This document shows positions 24,230 through 33,839 of a DNA stretch of 64,000 bases, one piece after another. Below the pieces are notes generated by a model. It saw only the letters and a program-made list of their open reading frames with translations. It ran no database searches and had not been told where the DNA came from. A program made the translations under genes and the position numbers. The number at the start of each line of letters is the position of its first letter. The first letter of the stretch is position 1. Origin of the DNA: Bacteroidaceae bacterium (lineage in GTDB: Bacteria; Bacteroidota; Bacteroidia; Bacteroidales; Bacteroidaceae). The stretch lies in contig JAFUYM010000045.1 in NCBI GenBank assembly GCA_017470525.1, forward strand, positions 33,098 to 97,097, in the 5' to 3' direction.

Positions 24230-25297
24230 TTAGTGTTGAGCCTCAAACTCCTTCATGCACTTCACGAGAGCCTGAACGCCTTCGATAGACATGGCGTTGT
24301 AGCAAGAAGCACGGAAACCACCTACATCGCGGTGACCCTTCACGCCCACCATACCCTGAGAAGTAGCGAACTTCAGGAACTCGTCCTGCAACTCCTGATA
24401 CTCGGGCTTCAAGACGAAAGTGAGGTTCATGAGTGAACGGCTGTCCTCCTCGGCTGTGCCGACGAAGAGTTTGTTGCGGTCAATTTCGTTGTAAACGATT
24501 TCAGCACGCTGCTTAGCCAACTTCTCCATTGCCTCCACACCACCGTGAGCCTTCATGTAGCGGAGGTTCATCAGGGCTGAGTAGATGGGCACTACAGGAG
24601 GTGTGTTGAACATGGAACCCTTCTTCACATGAGTGCGATAGTCAAGCATCGTTGGGATGTAGCGAGACACCTTGCCGAGTGCGTCTTCCTTCACGATGAC
24701 GAAGGTGAGACCTGCCATGGCGAGGTTCTTCTGAGCACCACCATAAATCATGGCGTACTTGCTCACATCCACAGGACGGCTGAAGATGTCGGAAGACATG
24801 TCGGCAATCACAGGGATGGGAGAGTCGAGGTCTTCACGGAGTTCTGTTCCGTAAATCGTGTTGTTAGATGTGATGTGCAGATAATCTGCATCTGTAGGAA
24901 TCTCAAAGTTACGTGGAATGTAGGTGAAGTTCTTGTCGGCAGAAGAAGCCACTTCCACCACCTCACCAAATGCCTTGGCTTCCTTCTCAGCCTTGGTTGC
25001 CCAAACACCTGTGTTCAGGTAGGCAGCCTTCTTCTCAAGGAAGTTGTAAGGAACCATGCAGAACTCAAGACTTGCACCGCCACCGAGGAAGAGCACGGAG
25101 TAACCCTCTGGAATGTTGAGAAGTTCCTTGAAGAGTGCTACTGCTTCGTCCACTACTGGCTGGAAATCCTTGGCACGGTGGCTGATTTCCATCAAAGAAA
25201 GTCCTGACCCGTTGAAATCAAGACAAGCCTGTGCAGTCTGTTCAATTACCTCACGAGGGAGGATTGATGGTCCTGCATTGAAATTGTACTTTTTCAT
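24230..25297 (-). CDS. serC: Phosphoserine aminotransferase
   Basis: A 355-residue PLP enzyme. F-N-A-G-P-S-I-L-P starts the protein, as in Ser[12 protein letters not shown] carries the PLP Lys, and S-N-N-T-I-Y-G-T-E and [14 protein letters not shown] are conserved SerC blocks. It converts 3-phosphohydroxypyruvate to phosphoserine with glutamate. It is the first gene of serC-serA; no phosphoserine phosphatase gene is in the window. Confidence 0.96.
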   Translation of the reverse strand: MKKYNFNAGPSILPREVIEQTAQACLDFNGSGLSLMEISHRAKDFQPVVDEAVALFKELLNIPEGYSVLFLGGGASLEFCMVPYNFLEKKAAYLNTGVWATKAEKEAKAFGEVVEVASSADKNFTYIPRNFEIPTDADYLHITSNNTIYGTELREDLDSPIPVIADMSSDIFSRPVDVSKYAMIYGGAQKNLAMAGLTFVIVKEDALGKVSRYIPTMLDYRTHVKKGSMFNTPPVVPIYSALMNLRYMKAHGGVEAMEKLAKQRAEIVYNEIDRNKLFVGTAEEDSRSLMNLTFVLKPEYQELQDEFLKFATSQGMVGVKGHRDVGGFRASCYNAMSIEGVQALVKCMKEFEAQH

Positions 25298-25380
25298 TTT
25301 GATGTTATTGTTAGATAAATGATATTTCGCTTATCATATAAAAATGAGCGCATTCTTCTTTTTACCCTTTTTTCGGAATG

Positions 25381-25388
25381 CAAAATTA
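25381..25388 (-). promoter_or_regulatory. -7 box of serC-serA
   Basis: TAATTTTG on the minus strand, about 85 nt upstream of serC, in an AT-rich stretch. Confidence 0.5.
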
Positions 25389-25555
25389 CTAATAAATCCG
25401 TAAACAACTAACAACCTGCACACTTTTTATGTTCAAAAACATGAAAAATGGTACTTCCCCTACTAAATTGGTACATCCACGTTGCAGTTAGCCTCCCAGA
25501 ACACGAACCATCATCATCAGCCACCACACATCATCCTCTCCCCGTCGCGCCCACA

Positions 25556-25624
25556 GACGTAATTACGATGCAGGGCGTGACGTAATTACAATGCAAGGCA
25601 CGATGTAATTACGATGCAGGGCAC
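25556..25624. repeat. Three-unit 23-nt array (array B)
   Basis: Units start at 25556, 25579 and 25602, each beginning GA(C/T)GTAATTAC and containing ATGCA(A/G)GGC. The first unit has the perfect palindrome CGTAATTACG. It ends 56 nt from the corA stop. The rest of 25389-25679 holds nothing else I recognise. Confidence 0.9.
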
Positions 25625-25679
25625 AACGAAACAGCAATAGTGAGCACAACAGAATTGGGGTGAAAAACGCACGGAAAAC

Positions 25680-26606
25680 CTACAGCCAGTTCTTCTTCCT
25701 GAACCACAAGAGCGAAACCGCCGTGCTGACTACACAGGCGATAATAGCGATGGGAAATCCCCACTTCCACTGCTCCATTCCGTTGATGAGGTTCATGCCG
25801 AACATGGAGGTGATGAAGGTCGGGAAGAGGATAATCATGTTGAGCGAGGTAAGCAATCGCATCACCGTGTTCATGTTATTATTGATAATGTTCGCGTAGG
25901 TGTCCATGGTCGAGTCGAGGATGTTGATGTAGATGGCAGTCGTCTCTCGTGCCTGATTCATCTCGATATTCACGTCCTCGATGAGTTCGGCATCCAGTTC
26001 ATCAACAGGCAGACGGAACTTCAACTTGCTCAGCAGCGACTCGTTGCCACGAATAGACGTGCCAAAATAAGTGAGCGAGTCTTGCAGACGCGACAGATTA
26101 ATAAGGTCTTTGTTGTCAATATGCTTGTCAAGGTCACGTTTCGCCTTTTCTATGATGCCGTTCACTTGTTTCAGATACTTCAGATACCACACCGAAGCAC
26201 TCAAGAAGAGGCGGAACACCAAATCGGCAGCATCGGTAAATCCCTCTGCACGGCGCATCTGATGGTTCACAAAGTCGAGCATCATCCGTGTCTCCTGATT
26301 GCAGATGGTGATGATTTTATCTCCCTTCAGCACAATACCCAACGGAATGGTTGTGTAGGGGCTGCGCGAGGTCACGCTCTTCAAGTGAGGAATACGCAAG
26401 ATAATCATGAGCCACCCTTCGTCCATGTCGTAACGGGCACGCTCGTCGGCATCCGAAACGTCGTCCATGAAGTAGTCGGGCATGCCCAGTTCCTGCTCCA
26501 AGAAATCCTTGTCTTCATCCACTGGGCACGTCACTTGTACCCAGCAATTTGGCTCCCAAGCATCAATATGCTTGATGCCACCATTAAAATTCCAGAATGT
26601 TCGCAT
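25680..26606 (-). CDS. corA: CorA-family magnesium/divalent cation transporter
   Basis: A 308-residue protein: a large cytoplasmic N-terminal domain with long helices, then two membrane helices near the C-terminus. F-G-M-N (G270-M-N272) is the signature pore motif, followed by the loop and T-A-V-S-L-L-W-F-R-K-K. CorA channels are pentameric and mainly move Mg2+ at the inner membrane. The gene has its own promoter and a roughly 200-nt leader with a small ORF and hairpin, which hints at leader-based control. Confidence 0.93.
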   Translation of the reverse strand: MRTFWNFNGGIKHIDAWEPNCWVQVTCPVDEDKDFLEQELGMPDYFMDDVSDADERARYDMDEGWLMIILRIPHLKSVTSRSPYTTIPLGIVLKGDKIITICNQETRMMLDFVNHQMRRAEGFTDAADLVFRLFLSASVWYLKYLKQVNGIIEKAKRDLDKHIDNKDLINLSRLQDSLTYFGTSIRGNESLLSKLKFRLPVDELDAELIEDVNIEMNQARETTAIYINILDSTMDTYANIINNNMNTVMRLLTSLNMIILFPTFITSMFGMNLINGMEQWKWGFPIAIIACVVSTAVSLLWFRKKNWL

Positions 26607-26800
26607 AGTTGTCTTCTGAATCTTTGCTTTTTTGTCGATGTAGAATAATACAAAAATCGGGGCAAAGACTCATGGCAACTCCGCGTGAGAGGTGAGTCTT
26701 ATCCCAGGCACATTGTACTATTCGCCGGATAATCGTCCATAGTTGTTTTGATTAATTAATACTCTCTTTATTTGCGACTTCATGACACCATGCCTGAAAT
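26607..26800 (-). promoter_or_regulatory. Long leader of corA with uORF and hairpin
   Basis: A leader of about 195 nt. Directly after the stop of a 13-codon uORF comes a hairpin AAGACTCA (26701-26694) / TGAGTCTT (26673-26666), followed by TGCCCCGATTTTTG, so it can resemble a terminator. This is an attenuator-like arrangement for an Mg2+ transporter; no known Mg2+ riboswitch consensus was recognised. Confidence 0.45.
26699..26740 (-). CDS. Putative leader peptide of corA
   Basis: Encodes M-D-D-Y-P-A-N-S-T-M-C-L-G and stops one base before the leader hairpin's first arm is complete. Acidic and Pro codons near the start recall leader peptides of enterobacterial Mg2+ genes (mgtL, mgtP, corL), but this is only an analogy. 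Confidence 0.3.
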   Translation of the reverse strand: MDDYPANSTMCLG

Positions 26801-26806
26801 CGTGTG

Positions 26807-26814
26807 CAAAGGTA
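26807..26814 (-). promoter_or_regulatory. -7 box of corA
   Basis: TACCTTTG on the minus strand, giving a leader of about 195 nt. Confidence 0.6.
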
Positions 26815-26829
26815 GGAAAATAAATTAAA

Positions 26830-26868
26830 ACAATGTGCCTACAATTAAAAAAATTGCAGGCACATTGT
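26830..26868 (-). terminator. Terminator of uxaB
   Basis: ACAATGTGCCT (left) and AGGCACATTGT (right) plus inner CAATT/AATTG around an A/T loop, followed on the minus strand by TTTAATTTATTTT. Confidence 0.8.
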
Positions 26869-26888
26869 CTATTTTTCTTTACAAAACG

Positions 26889-28367
26889 CTACAAAATGGT
26901 CTTTACTGCCTCCAACATACCCTTTTCCTGAATAAGATCGAGGTCTTTCTTCACAAGAGCAGTCAAGCCTGGAACGGTCTCATTGAGGTTTTCCTTCCAG
27001 ATGTTCTCGGCAGCGAGCACACCTTCTGCCACTTTCTGCGTATCGCCTGTTGCCCAGAGGTCTTTGAGCAACTGCATGATTTCGGGTGCATCGTTGGGCT
27101 CGATAGGAGCGCCGTCGGCACGGGTGCCCCCTTTGTAGTAGGTGATGATGGCAGCAAGACCGAACACAAGACCCTGTGGGAGTTCGCCTTTGCGCTGCAG
27201 ATACACCTTCACGCCCGGCAGGTCGCGGGTCTCATACTTGGGGAAGGAGTTGAGCATGATGCTCGTCACCTGATGGTCAACGTATGGGTTGTTGAAACGC
27301 TCCAGCACGTCAGTGGCAAACTGCTGCAACTCTTCCATCGGCAGGTTGAGTGTCTGCATGAGTTCGTCGAACTGCACCTTGTGGATGTACTTGCCCACCA
27401 CTGCGTCGTTGCAGGCATCACGCACGATGTTGATGCCGTTCAGGTAAGCCACAGGAGACAGCACCGTGTGAGGACCATTCAGCAAGGTCACCTTGCGCTC
27501 GTGATATGGCTTCTCGCTGGGAGCAATCAGCACGTTCAAGCCAGCCTTCTCGGCAGGGAACTCTGTCTTGAGGTCGTCGATGTCCATGTTCTCAGGCTTC
27601 TCAATCACCCAAAGATGGAAGGCTTCACCCTGCACGACGAGGTTGTCGGCATAGCAGACCTTCTGCTGAATCTCGGCAATCTCCTTGCGTGGGAAGCCCG
27701 GCACGATGCGGTCAACGAGGGTTGCGCACACATAATTATATTGAGTGAACCACTCCTTGAAGGCGGCATAGTCGGCTCCGAAGTCGTCCTTCCAGAGTTC
27801 GATGTATTTGTAGATGCAGTCTTTCAGATGGTGACCATTCAAGAAAATCAACTCACAAGGCATGATGATGAGTCCTTTGTCGGCAGCGCCGTTGAAGGTC
27901 TTGAAACGACGATAGAGCAACTGCGTGAGTTTGCCCGGATAGGAAGAGGCTGGAGCGTCGGTGAACTTGCACTCGGGGTCGAAGGCGATACCAGCCTCGG
28001 TGGTGTTCGAGATGACGAAGCGAATCTCTGGCTGCTCTGCCAATGCCATGAATGCCTGATTCTGGCTGTAAGGATTGAGGGCACGGCTGATGCTGTCGAT
28101 GCGTGTGAGGGAATTGACCTTCTCACCATTCAGACGACCTTGCAGGTTGACATGATAAAGACAATCCTGACCATTGAGCCAATCGACCATACCGCGCTCG
28201 ATGGGCTGAACAACCACCACAGAAGAGTTGAAGTCGGTCTTCTGGTTCATGTTGTAGATAATCCAGTCAACAAAGCAACGGAGGAAATTACCCTCGCCAA
28301 ACTGGATGATTCTCTCGGGTGCATGGCTCTTCGGAGCCGTGCGAGCGTTCAATGCTTTAAGTGCCAT
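26889..28367 (-). CDS. uxaB: Tagaturonate reductase (altronate oxidoreductase)
   Basis: A 492-residue polyol dehydrogenase of the mannitol dehydrogenase family. I-I-Q-F-G-E-G-N-F-L-R-C-F-V-D-W is the N-terminal nucleotide-binding signature, and the central K-V-T-L-L-N-G-P-H-T block contains the catalytic Lys and conserved Asn/His. UxaB reduces tagaturonate to altronate in galacturonate breakdown, matching the pectin enzymes at 58-61 kb. It starts 28 nt after valS and may be read from the same transcript, but has its own terminator. Confidence 0.9.
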   Translation of the reverse strand: MALKALNARTAPKSHAPERIIQFGEGNFLRCFVDWIIYNMNQKTDFNSSVVVVQPIERGMVDWLNGQDCLYHVNLQGRLNGEKVNSLTRIDSISRALNPYSQNQAFMALAEQPEIRFVISNTTEAGIAFDPECKFTDAPASSYPGKLTQLLYRRFKTFNGAADKGLIIMPCELIFLNGHHLKDCIYKYIELWKDDFGADYAAFKEWFTQYNYVCATLVDRIVPGFPRKEIAEIQQKVCYADNLVVQGEAFHLWVIEKPENMDIDDLKTEFPAEKAGLNVLIAPSEKPYHERKVTLLNGPHTVLSPVAYLNGINIVRDACNDAVVGKYIHKVQFDELMQTLNLPMEELQQFATDVLERFNNPYVDHQVTSIMLNSFPKYETRDLPGVKVYLQRKGELPQGLVFGLAAIITYYKGGTRADGAPIEPNDAPEIMQLLKDLWATGDTQKVAEGVLAAENIWKENLNETVPGLTALVKKDLDLIQEKGMLEAVKTIL

Positions 28368-28394
28368 AGACTTGATAATTAGTTCGTTAATTAC

Positions 28395-31145
28395 TTACTT
28401 CTTCAATTTTGCGATGCTTTCCGTCAGGGCGGCAATCTTGGTTTCGGCATCGCTTTGCTTCTTGCGTTCCAGTTCCACCACCTGTGCAGGTGCATTTGCC
28501 ACGAAACGCTCGTTGCTCAGTTTCTTCTGCACACCGATGAGGAACCCTTGCAGATGCTTCAACTCTGCCTCCATCTTGGCGATTTCAGCCTCTGTGTCGA
28601 TGAGGTTGCCCAACTGCACGGCATATTCCGTCGTGCCAATCAGGAAAGCCGAAGTGCCGTCACTCTTTGTCTGAACATACTGAATGTCAGCCAGCGAAGC
28701 CATCTTCTTGATGACAGGACCGAGGGCAGGACACTTGGTCACATTGCGGTCATCAGCACCTTGAAGCACCACTTCGAGAGTGAGCGGCTCACGTGGTGAG
28801 ATGTTCTTGCTCTGACGAACGGCACGGACACCCGAAATCACCTGCTTTGCCTCCTCATACTGAGCAATCAACTGCTTGTCAGCCTCTGTCGGAGCATCGA
28901 GAATGAGCGTATCGACCATGATGCTCTCGCCGTCCTTCCGCTCTGCAATGTGTTGATACAACTCCTCCGTAATGAACGGCATGAACGGATGAATCATCTT
29001 CATCAACTGCTCGAAGAATCCGAGTGTTGCCTTGTAAGTCGCAGCATCAATCGGAGCCTGATAGGCTGGCTTAATCATCTCCAGATACCAACCCGAGAAC
29101 TCATCCGTAAACAGTTTGAACACAGCCATCAAAGCCTCGTTCAGACGATACTTCGTGTACAGATTATTCACATCAGCCAATGTCGTCTTGATGACAGCCT
29201 CCATCCATGCGATGGTCTTTTTGTTCTCTTTCGGCTGTTCGAGGTCTTCCTTCACCTCCCAACCCTGCACCAGACGGAACGCATTCCAGATCTTGTTGCA
29301 GAAGGCAGCACCCTGCTGACAGAGTTGCTCGTCGAAAAGAATATCGTTGCCTGCAGGAGCAGACAGCAGCATGCCCATGCGCACACCATCCGCACCATAC
29401 TTGTCAATCAAGCCCAGCGGGTCGGGCGAATTGCCGAGCGACTTCGACATCTTCCTGCCCAACTTGTCACGTACCACACCCGTGAAATACACGTTGCGGA
29501 AAGGCACATCCTTCATATACTCCTCACCAGCCATAATCATGCGAGCCACCCAGAAGAAAATGATGTCGGGAGCCGTCACGAGGTCGCAGGTAGGATAATA
29601 GTAGTTGATCTCCTCATTGCCGGGGTTGTTGATGCCGTCGAAGAGAGAAATAGGCCAAAGCCATGAAGAGAACCACGTGTCGAGTGCATCTTCATCGTGA
29701 CGGAGTTGGTCAGCGGTGATGTTCTCATAACCAGGAATCTTCTTGGCTTCCTCCAAAGCCTCTTCCTGCGTGAGAGCCACCACATACTTTTCCTCCTCAT
29801 CCTCAGCCGTTGGCAGGAAATAAGCAGGAATGCGGTGTCCCCACCACAACTGGCGACTGATGCACCAGTCCTGAATGTTCTCCATCCAGTTGCGGTAGGT
29901 GTTCACATATTTCGTCGGATAGAACTTAATCTTACCTTCCAACACTGGTGGCAAAGCAATATCGGCAAAGTGCTTCATCGAGAGAAACCACTGCTTGCAC
30001 AGACGAGGCTCCACAGCCGTGTCTTGGTTGCGCTCCGAATAGCCCACCTTGTTGTCATAGTCCTCAATCTTCTCCATCAAGCCAGCCTTCTGCAAGTCGA
30101 TGGCAATCTGCTTGCGCACATCCATTCTGTCCATGCCCACATACAGCCCTGCCTCTTCCGAGAGCGTACCGTCAGGATTGAAGATGTCAATCGTTTCGAG
30201 GTTATGCGCCTTACCCAAAGCATAGTCATTCACATCGTGAGCAGGAGTCACCTTCAGACAGCCCGTACCGAACTCAATGTCCACATAGCGGTCTTCAATC
30301 ACAGGAATCACCCTGTTCACCAGCGGCACAATCACCTTATGTCCCCTCAGCCATTGGTTCTTCGGGTCTTTCGGATTGATACACATGGCAGTATCGCCCA
30401 TGATGGTCTCTGGACGAGTCGTAGCCACCACAGCATAGTAGCCCTTCGCATCCTTATGAATGATGTTGCCCTCCTTCTCCAACTCGTCAATCGACACCTT
30501 GCCTCCTATCGAAGTCAGATTCTCGGGGTCAGCCACATAATACTTCAAATGATACAGATGGCTTTTCTCCTCCCTGTAAATCACCTCTTCCGTCGAGAGC
30601 ACCGTCTGCGCCTTGGGATCCCAGTTCACCATACGGAGACCACGATAAATCAGCCCCTTCTTGTAGAGGTCCACAAACACCTTCAGCACACTCTCGCTAC
30701 GCTTCTCATCCATCGTGAAAGCCGTTCTGTCCCAGTCGCACGAAGCACCCAGACGACGCAACTGCTTCAAGATGATGCCACCATGCTCGTCTGTCCATGC
30801 CCACGCATGTTTCAAGAACTCTTCGCGACTCAGGTCACGCTTCTTGATGCCCTGCTCCGCCAGACGGTTCACCACCTTCGCCTCCGTAGCAATCGACGCA
30901 TGGTCAGTGCCCGGCACCCAACATGCATTCTTGCCGTCAATACGAGCCTTACGAATCAAGATGTCCTGAATCGTGTTGTTCAGCATGTGCCCCATGTGCA
31001 GCACACCCGTCACGTTTGGTGGTGGAATCACAATCGTGTAAGGTTCCCTACCATCTGGCTTACTCGCAAACAACTGATGCTTCAACCAGTACTCATACCA
31101 CTTGCCCTCCACCTCCAAAGGGCTATAATTTTTTGCTAATTCCAT
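28395..31145 (-). CDS. valS: Valine--tRNA ligase
   Basis: A 916-residue class I synthetase. [12 protein letters not shown] (HIGH motif, 50-53) and K-M-S-K-S at 565-569 are present. Between them lie the CP1 editing domain ([12 protein letters not shown]) and [10 protein letters not shown], typical of ValRS. A C-terminal coiled coil ([12 protein letters not shown]) binds tRNA. It charges tRNA-Val in the cytoplasm. Promoter at 31168-31175. Confidence 0.97.
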   Translation of the reverse strand: MELAKNYSPLEVEGKWYEYWLKHQLFASKPDGREPYTIVIPPPNVTGVLHMGHMLNNTIQDILIRKARIDGKNACWVPGTDHASIATEAKVVNRLAEQGIKKRDLSREEFLKHAWAWTDEHGGIILKQLRRLGASCDWDRTAFTMDEKRSESVLKVFVDLYKKGLIYRGLRMVNWDPKAQTVLSTEEVIYREEKSHLYHLKYYVADPENLTSIGGKVSIDELEKEGNIIHKDAKGYYAVVATTRPETIMGDTAMCINPKDPKNQWLRGHKVIVPLVNRVIPVIEDRYVDIEFGTGCLKVTPAHDVNDYALGKAHNLETIDIFNPDGTLSEEAGLYVGMDRMDVRKQIAIDLQKAGLMEKIEDYDNKVGYSERNQDTAVEPRLCKQWFLSMKHFADIALPPVLEGKIKFYPTKYVNTYRNWMENIQDWCISRQLWWGHRIPAYFLPTAEDEEEKYVVALTQEEALEEAKKIPGYENITADQLRHDEDALDTWFSSWLWPISLFDGINNPGNEEINYYYPTCDLVTAPDIIFFWVARMIMAGEEYMKDVPFRNVYFTGVVRDKLGRKMSKSLGNSPDPLGLIDKYGADGVRMGMLLSAPAGNDILFDEQLCQQGAAFCNKIWNAFRLVQGWEVKEDLEQPKENKKTIAWMEAVIKTTLADVNNLYTKYRLNEALMAVFKLFTDEFSGWYLEMIKPAYQAPIDAATYKATLGFFEQLMKMIHPFMPFITEELYQHIAERKDGESIMVDTLILDAPTEADKQLIAQYEEAKQVISGVRAVRQSKNISPREPLTLEVVLQGADDRNVTKCPALGPVIKKMASLADIQYVQTKSDGTSAFLIGTTEYAVQLGNLIDTEAEIAKMEAELKHLQGFLIGVQKKLSNERFVANAPAQVVELERKKQSDAETKIAALTESIAKLKK

Positions 31146-31167
31146 GTTTAATAAAGTTTTTGACTTG

Positions 31168-31175
31168 CAAAGGTA
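31168..31175 (-). promoter_or_regulatory. -7 box of valS
   Basis: TACCTTTG on the minus strand, 23 nt upstream of the valS ATG. Confidence 0.65.
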
Positions 31176-31312
31176 CGACTAAATGAGAGAAAAACCAAAT
31201 TTATTTGAGTTTTTCCGAATGTGAGTACCTTCGGCGAAGCCAACGGTACACATTTTCCTCCAAACCACCACGCATTTTTCCAAAGAATCCCCCTTTTATT
31301 GTGTGGATTTTT

Positions 31313-31341
31313 TTTGTTTATGAAAAATAGTTGTATCTTTG
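31313..31341 (+). promoter_or_regulatory. Promoter of the orphan antitoxin-like gene
   Basis: TTTG at 31313-31316, 17-nt spacer, TATCTTTG at 31334-31341, with the ATG 25 nt further on. Confidence 0.65.
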
Positions 31342-31365
31342 CAACAGAAATACACGATAGAAACT

Positions 31366-31611
31366 ATGGATGTAGCAATTTCACATTATGAAGAGCCTCT
31401 GGTCAGTTTGTATTGGAACGTTCTCCGTACATTGAATCGGAATATTCGGCTCAATCTTGCTGCCAAACTGACCACATCGGTAGCAGAAGAAGAGATGGCG
31501 ATGAAGGACACCGTTTCCGACCCAACACGCTCCATGCTCGACAAGTATTACGGTGCATGGGTGGGAAAAGAAACTGCCGCCGACACGATGCGTGTCATCA
31601 GAGAAAGTTGA
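31366..31611 (+). CDS. Orphan antitoxin-like small protein
   Basis: An 81-residue protein from the ATG at 31366; an upstream ATG at 31339 would overlap the promoter. L-Y-W-N-V-L-R-T-L-N and the C-terminal A-W-V-G-K-...-D-T-M-R-V-I-R match, in the same order, L-Y-W-G-M-L-K-R-L-N and A-W-D-D-G-...-E-M-E-N-I-R of the VapC-partner antitoxin at 3331-3597. No toxin ORF follows in the 136 nt before the convergent methylase gene, so it is either an orphan antitoxin or a remnant of a lost pair. Confidence 0.65.
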   Translation: MDVAISHYEEPLVSLYWNVLRTLNRNIRLNLAAKLTTSVAEEEMAMKDTVSDPTRSMLDKYYGAWVGKETAADTMRVIRES

Positions 31612-31747
31612 GAACAGGTACGACGATAATTACATTTTGCAATAACAAAACCAACAATTGTTCAACATAAAAACACCCATGCCTATGGGATGAAAAAAGA
31701 CTGATTAATTAAAAGGACATATAGGATGAACATCCACTTTTGGTATC

Positions 31748-33028
31748 TTATTTACTGATAAGGCACTCCAAAGGTGTTACAAACGGCAGATACCTTCCCT
31801 TTCCTTTTCTTTGAACTTTTATGATGTCGAAGTCACCAATGTTAGCAGGCTTGTTGGGGTTGTATTCCAATAGCAGAAACTTCTGGGCATCGTTTGCTAT
31901 GCGAAGCAGATAGCCATCAGGGATGTTCTGTTTGCTGACGATTCGTGGATTGTTGGTTATACGATACGGCATTGCCTTTGGGTTGTTCCAATAGTGAAAC
32001 ATGATGTAACCAATGTTGCTGATGACCACATCGTCCAATACGCCATCTTTAATGCCTAATGCTAACTTGCCAACAGGTTCGGTCTTCTGACGATATGGAG
32101 AGCCAACGGCATACATTAGCACACCATCTTTCTTCTGAAAGACATTATCTTCCAAGAATGGCAGCCGTTCTATGATTGGTTCGTTGCAGGTAAAGATATC
32201 CGTCTGAGTATCTTCAGCCTTCATGATGTCTGGGATTTTCCTTTTGTACCTGACAAATGTATTGATGTCCTCAATCTCTTCGCGGCGTGCCCTGCTGATT
32301 TTGACGAAATCTTCTTCCTTCTCGATGCCAAGGAACTTGCGACCAAGAAGATTGGCTGCAATGCCTGTTGTAGATGAACCAGCAAAGGGATCAAGAATCC
32401 ATGCATTAGGCTTTGTTGATGCCATAATGATACGGCTCAGCAAACCAAGTGGTTTCTGAGTAGGATGCTTTGTACAGGTCTTTTCCCAAGGTGCAATAGC
32501 AGGTAGTCGCCACACGTCCGTCATCTGTGTGTCGCCGTTGATATGCTTCATCAGTTCATAGTTGTAATAGTGTGGCACCTTCTCCGACTTACGAGCCCAG
32601 ATGATGAACTCAGTAGAATAGGTGAAGTAGCGACAGGAAATGTTGGGCGGTGGATTTGTCTTTGCCCATGTTATCACGTTCAGAATCTTGTAGCCTAACA
32701 GCGTCAGACAGTTGGCCACAGAGAAGATATTGTGGTATGTGCCGGAAATCCAAATCGTACCGTTGTCCTTCAGTTTCTCACGGCAAAGCGAGAGCCACTT
32801 CAGGTTGAAGGCATTGATTTTATCAGCGGACATACTCTTGTCCCAATCGCCTTTATCAACGCACACAATCTTTCCGCTCTGAACCGAGATACCACCACTC
32901 GACAGGAAGTAAGGCGGGTCAGCAAATATCATGTCGAACTTGAAGTTGAACTGCGGCAGCAATTCAAACGTATCGCCATGAATTAGGTTAAAATCGTGGC
33001 TGGGAGATTTATAGAAGGGGCGCAACAT
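31748..33028 (-). CDS. DNA methyltransferase, DpnA-like (beta-type order)
   Basis: A 426-residue amino-methyltransferase. A-D-P-P-Y at 36-40 (catalytic motif IV) precedes D-P-F-A-G-S-S-T-T-G at 213-222 (SAM-binding motif I), the beta-class order. G-D-W-D-K-S and H-P-T-Q-K-P fit the DpnA/M.HinfI-like group. The last roughly 170 residues lie beyond the core and may help recognise DNA. Its ATG overlaps the nuclease stop by one base (TAATG). With the Dam-like enzyme upstream it protects host DNA from the nuclease. Confidence 0.88.
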   Translation of the reverse strand: MLRPFYKSPSHDFNLIHGDTFELLPQFNFKFDMIFADPPYFLSSGGISVQSGKIVCVDKGDWDKSMSADKINAFNLKWLSLCREKLKDNGTIWISGTYHNIFSVANCLTLLGYKILNVITWAKTNPPPNISCRYFTYSTEFIIWARKSEKVPHYYNYELMKHINGDTQMTDVWRLPAIAPWEKTCTKHPTQKPLGLLSRIIMASTKPNAWILDPFAGSSTTGIAANLLGRKFLGIEKEEDFVKISRARREEIEDINTFVRYKRKIPDIMKAEDTQTDIFTCNEPIIERLPFLEDNVFQKKDGVLMYAVGSPYRQKTEPVGKLALGIKDGVLDDVVISNIGYIMFHYWNNPKAMPYRITNNPRIVSKQNIPDGYLLRIANDAQKFLLLEYNPNKPANIGDFDIIKVQRKGKGRYLPFVTPLECLISK

Positions 33029-33801
33029 TATTTTACGATACGGAATCTTGCTGATTTGACTAATTTAATGCTATTATAATCGTTCACATCTGTAAACTCA
33101 TATTGCCAAATATAATACAAATCTTCTCCATTTACAACACGCTTTTCAAAGAATACAGGAACCACCTTCTTCGATGTATTTTCTGACCATTGTCTGAAAG
33201 GATAGTATAATTGCCTAATGATTTCCGTATCATTTGATGCATTCTTAGCTTCAATCAGAACAATTTGAGCTTTACCTTCATACCCAGCATCAACCTCCGT
33301 TTGTACACTTTCCGTATGAATATCAAAGCCATTCACTTTGAAATCAAACTCAGGAGTGTACTTCCGTCCTCTAATAGTAAGAACTAAAGAAGGGTCATTC
33401 ATGAATGTTCTGATAAGAGAATTTGCGTATGCGTAATCAAGATGTTGCATCTCCGAGTCCCCAACCTTAGAACTCTCCAAGTCAAAATCCAATTGTTTGT
33501 GGTAGTCTTGAATGGGAGACGTGATGTCTGGAACATCTACATAGCCTTCGCCCTTGATGATATAATAAGAACCATTTTTCTTTGGCAGAAGAAACAATCC
33601 GTTATCTCGAAATACTTTTGGCCGATCCTCGCGCTTATCTTGTTTACAAAGGATACGCACCTCTTTGTCGTGAGTTTCTGTAAAATTCTGACAACTTCTC
33701 TTTATTTCAGCAGCTGTAATTGTAACTGGGGACTTTGAAAAATCATGTTTGTCAAGACCTTTGTCATCCCAAATCTTTTTCCATGAAATGTCTGATGCCA
33801 T
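33028..33801 (-). CDS. Type II restriction endonuclease, PD-(D/E)XK type
   Basis: A 257-residue protein between two methylase genes. T-E-V-D171-A-G-Y-E-G ... I-V-L-I-E184-A-K186-N gives the D...ExK catalytic triad of PD-(D/E)XK nucleases; the following R-Q-L-Y-Y-P-F-R-Q-W is also seen in some such enzymes. It does not resemble DpnII as I recall it, although the two methylases are DpnII-like in kind. The recognition site is therefore unknown. Position and overlap with the downstream methylase make the restriction role likely. Confidence 0.72.
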   Translation of the reverse strand: MASDISWKKIWDDKGLDKHDFSKSPVTITAAEIKRSCQNFTETHDKEVRILCKQDKREDRPKVFRDNGLFLLPKKNGSYYIIKGEGYVDVPDITSPIQDYHKQLDFDLESSKVGDSEMQHLDYAYANSLIRTFMNDPSLVLTIRGRKYTPEFDFKVNGFDIHTESVQTEVDAGYEGKAQIVLIEAKNASNDTEIIRQLYYPFRQWSENTSKKVVPVFFEKRVVNGEDLYYIWQYEFTDVNDYNSIKLVKSARFRIVK

Positions 33802-33839
33802 ATTTTTTTGTTTTTTAGTTATTATACTGCATGGTTAAA

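Noticed and set aside
26607-26800. M-box (ykoK) Mg2+ riboswitch upstream of corA
   Set aside because: The conserved M-box core is not recognisable; only a uORF and one hairpin are seen.
26835-28382. A 515-codon plus-strand frame opposite uxaB
   Set aside because: Same reason: a shadow of a certain gene with no recognisable domain.
29697-31139. A 480-codon plus-strand frame opposite valS
   Set aside because: Shadow of valS; His/Leu/Arg-rich composition typical of antisense frames.
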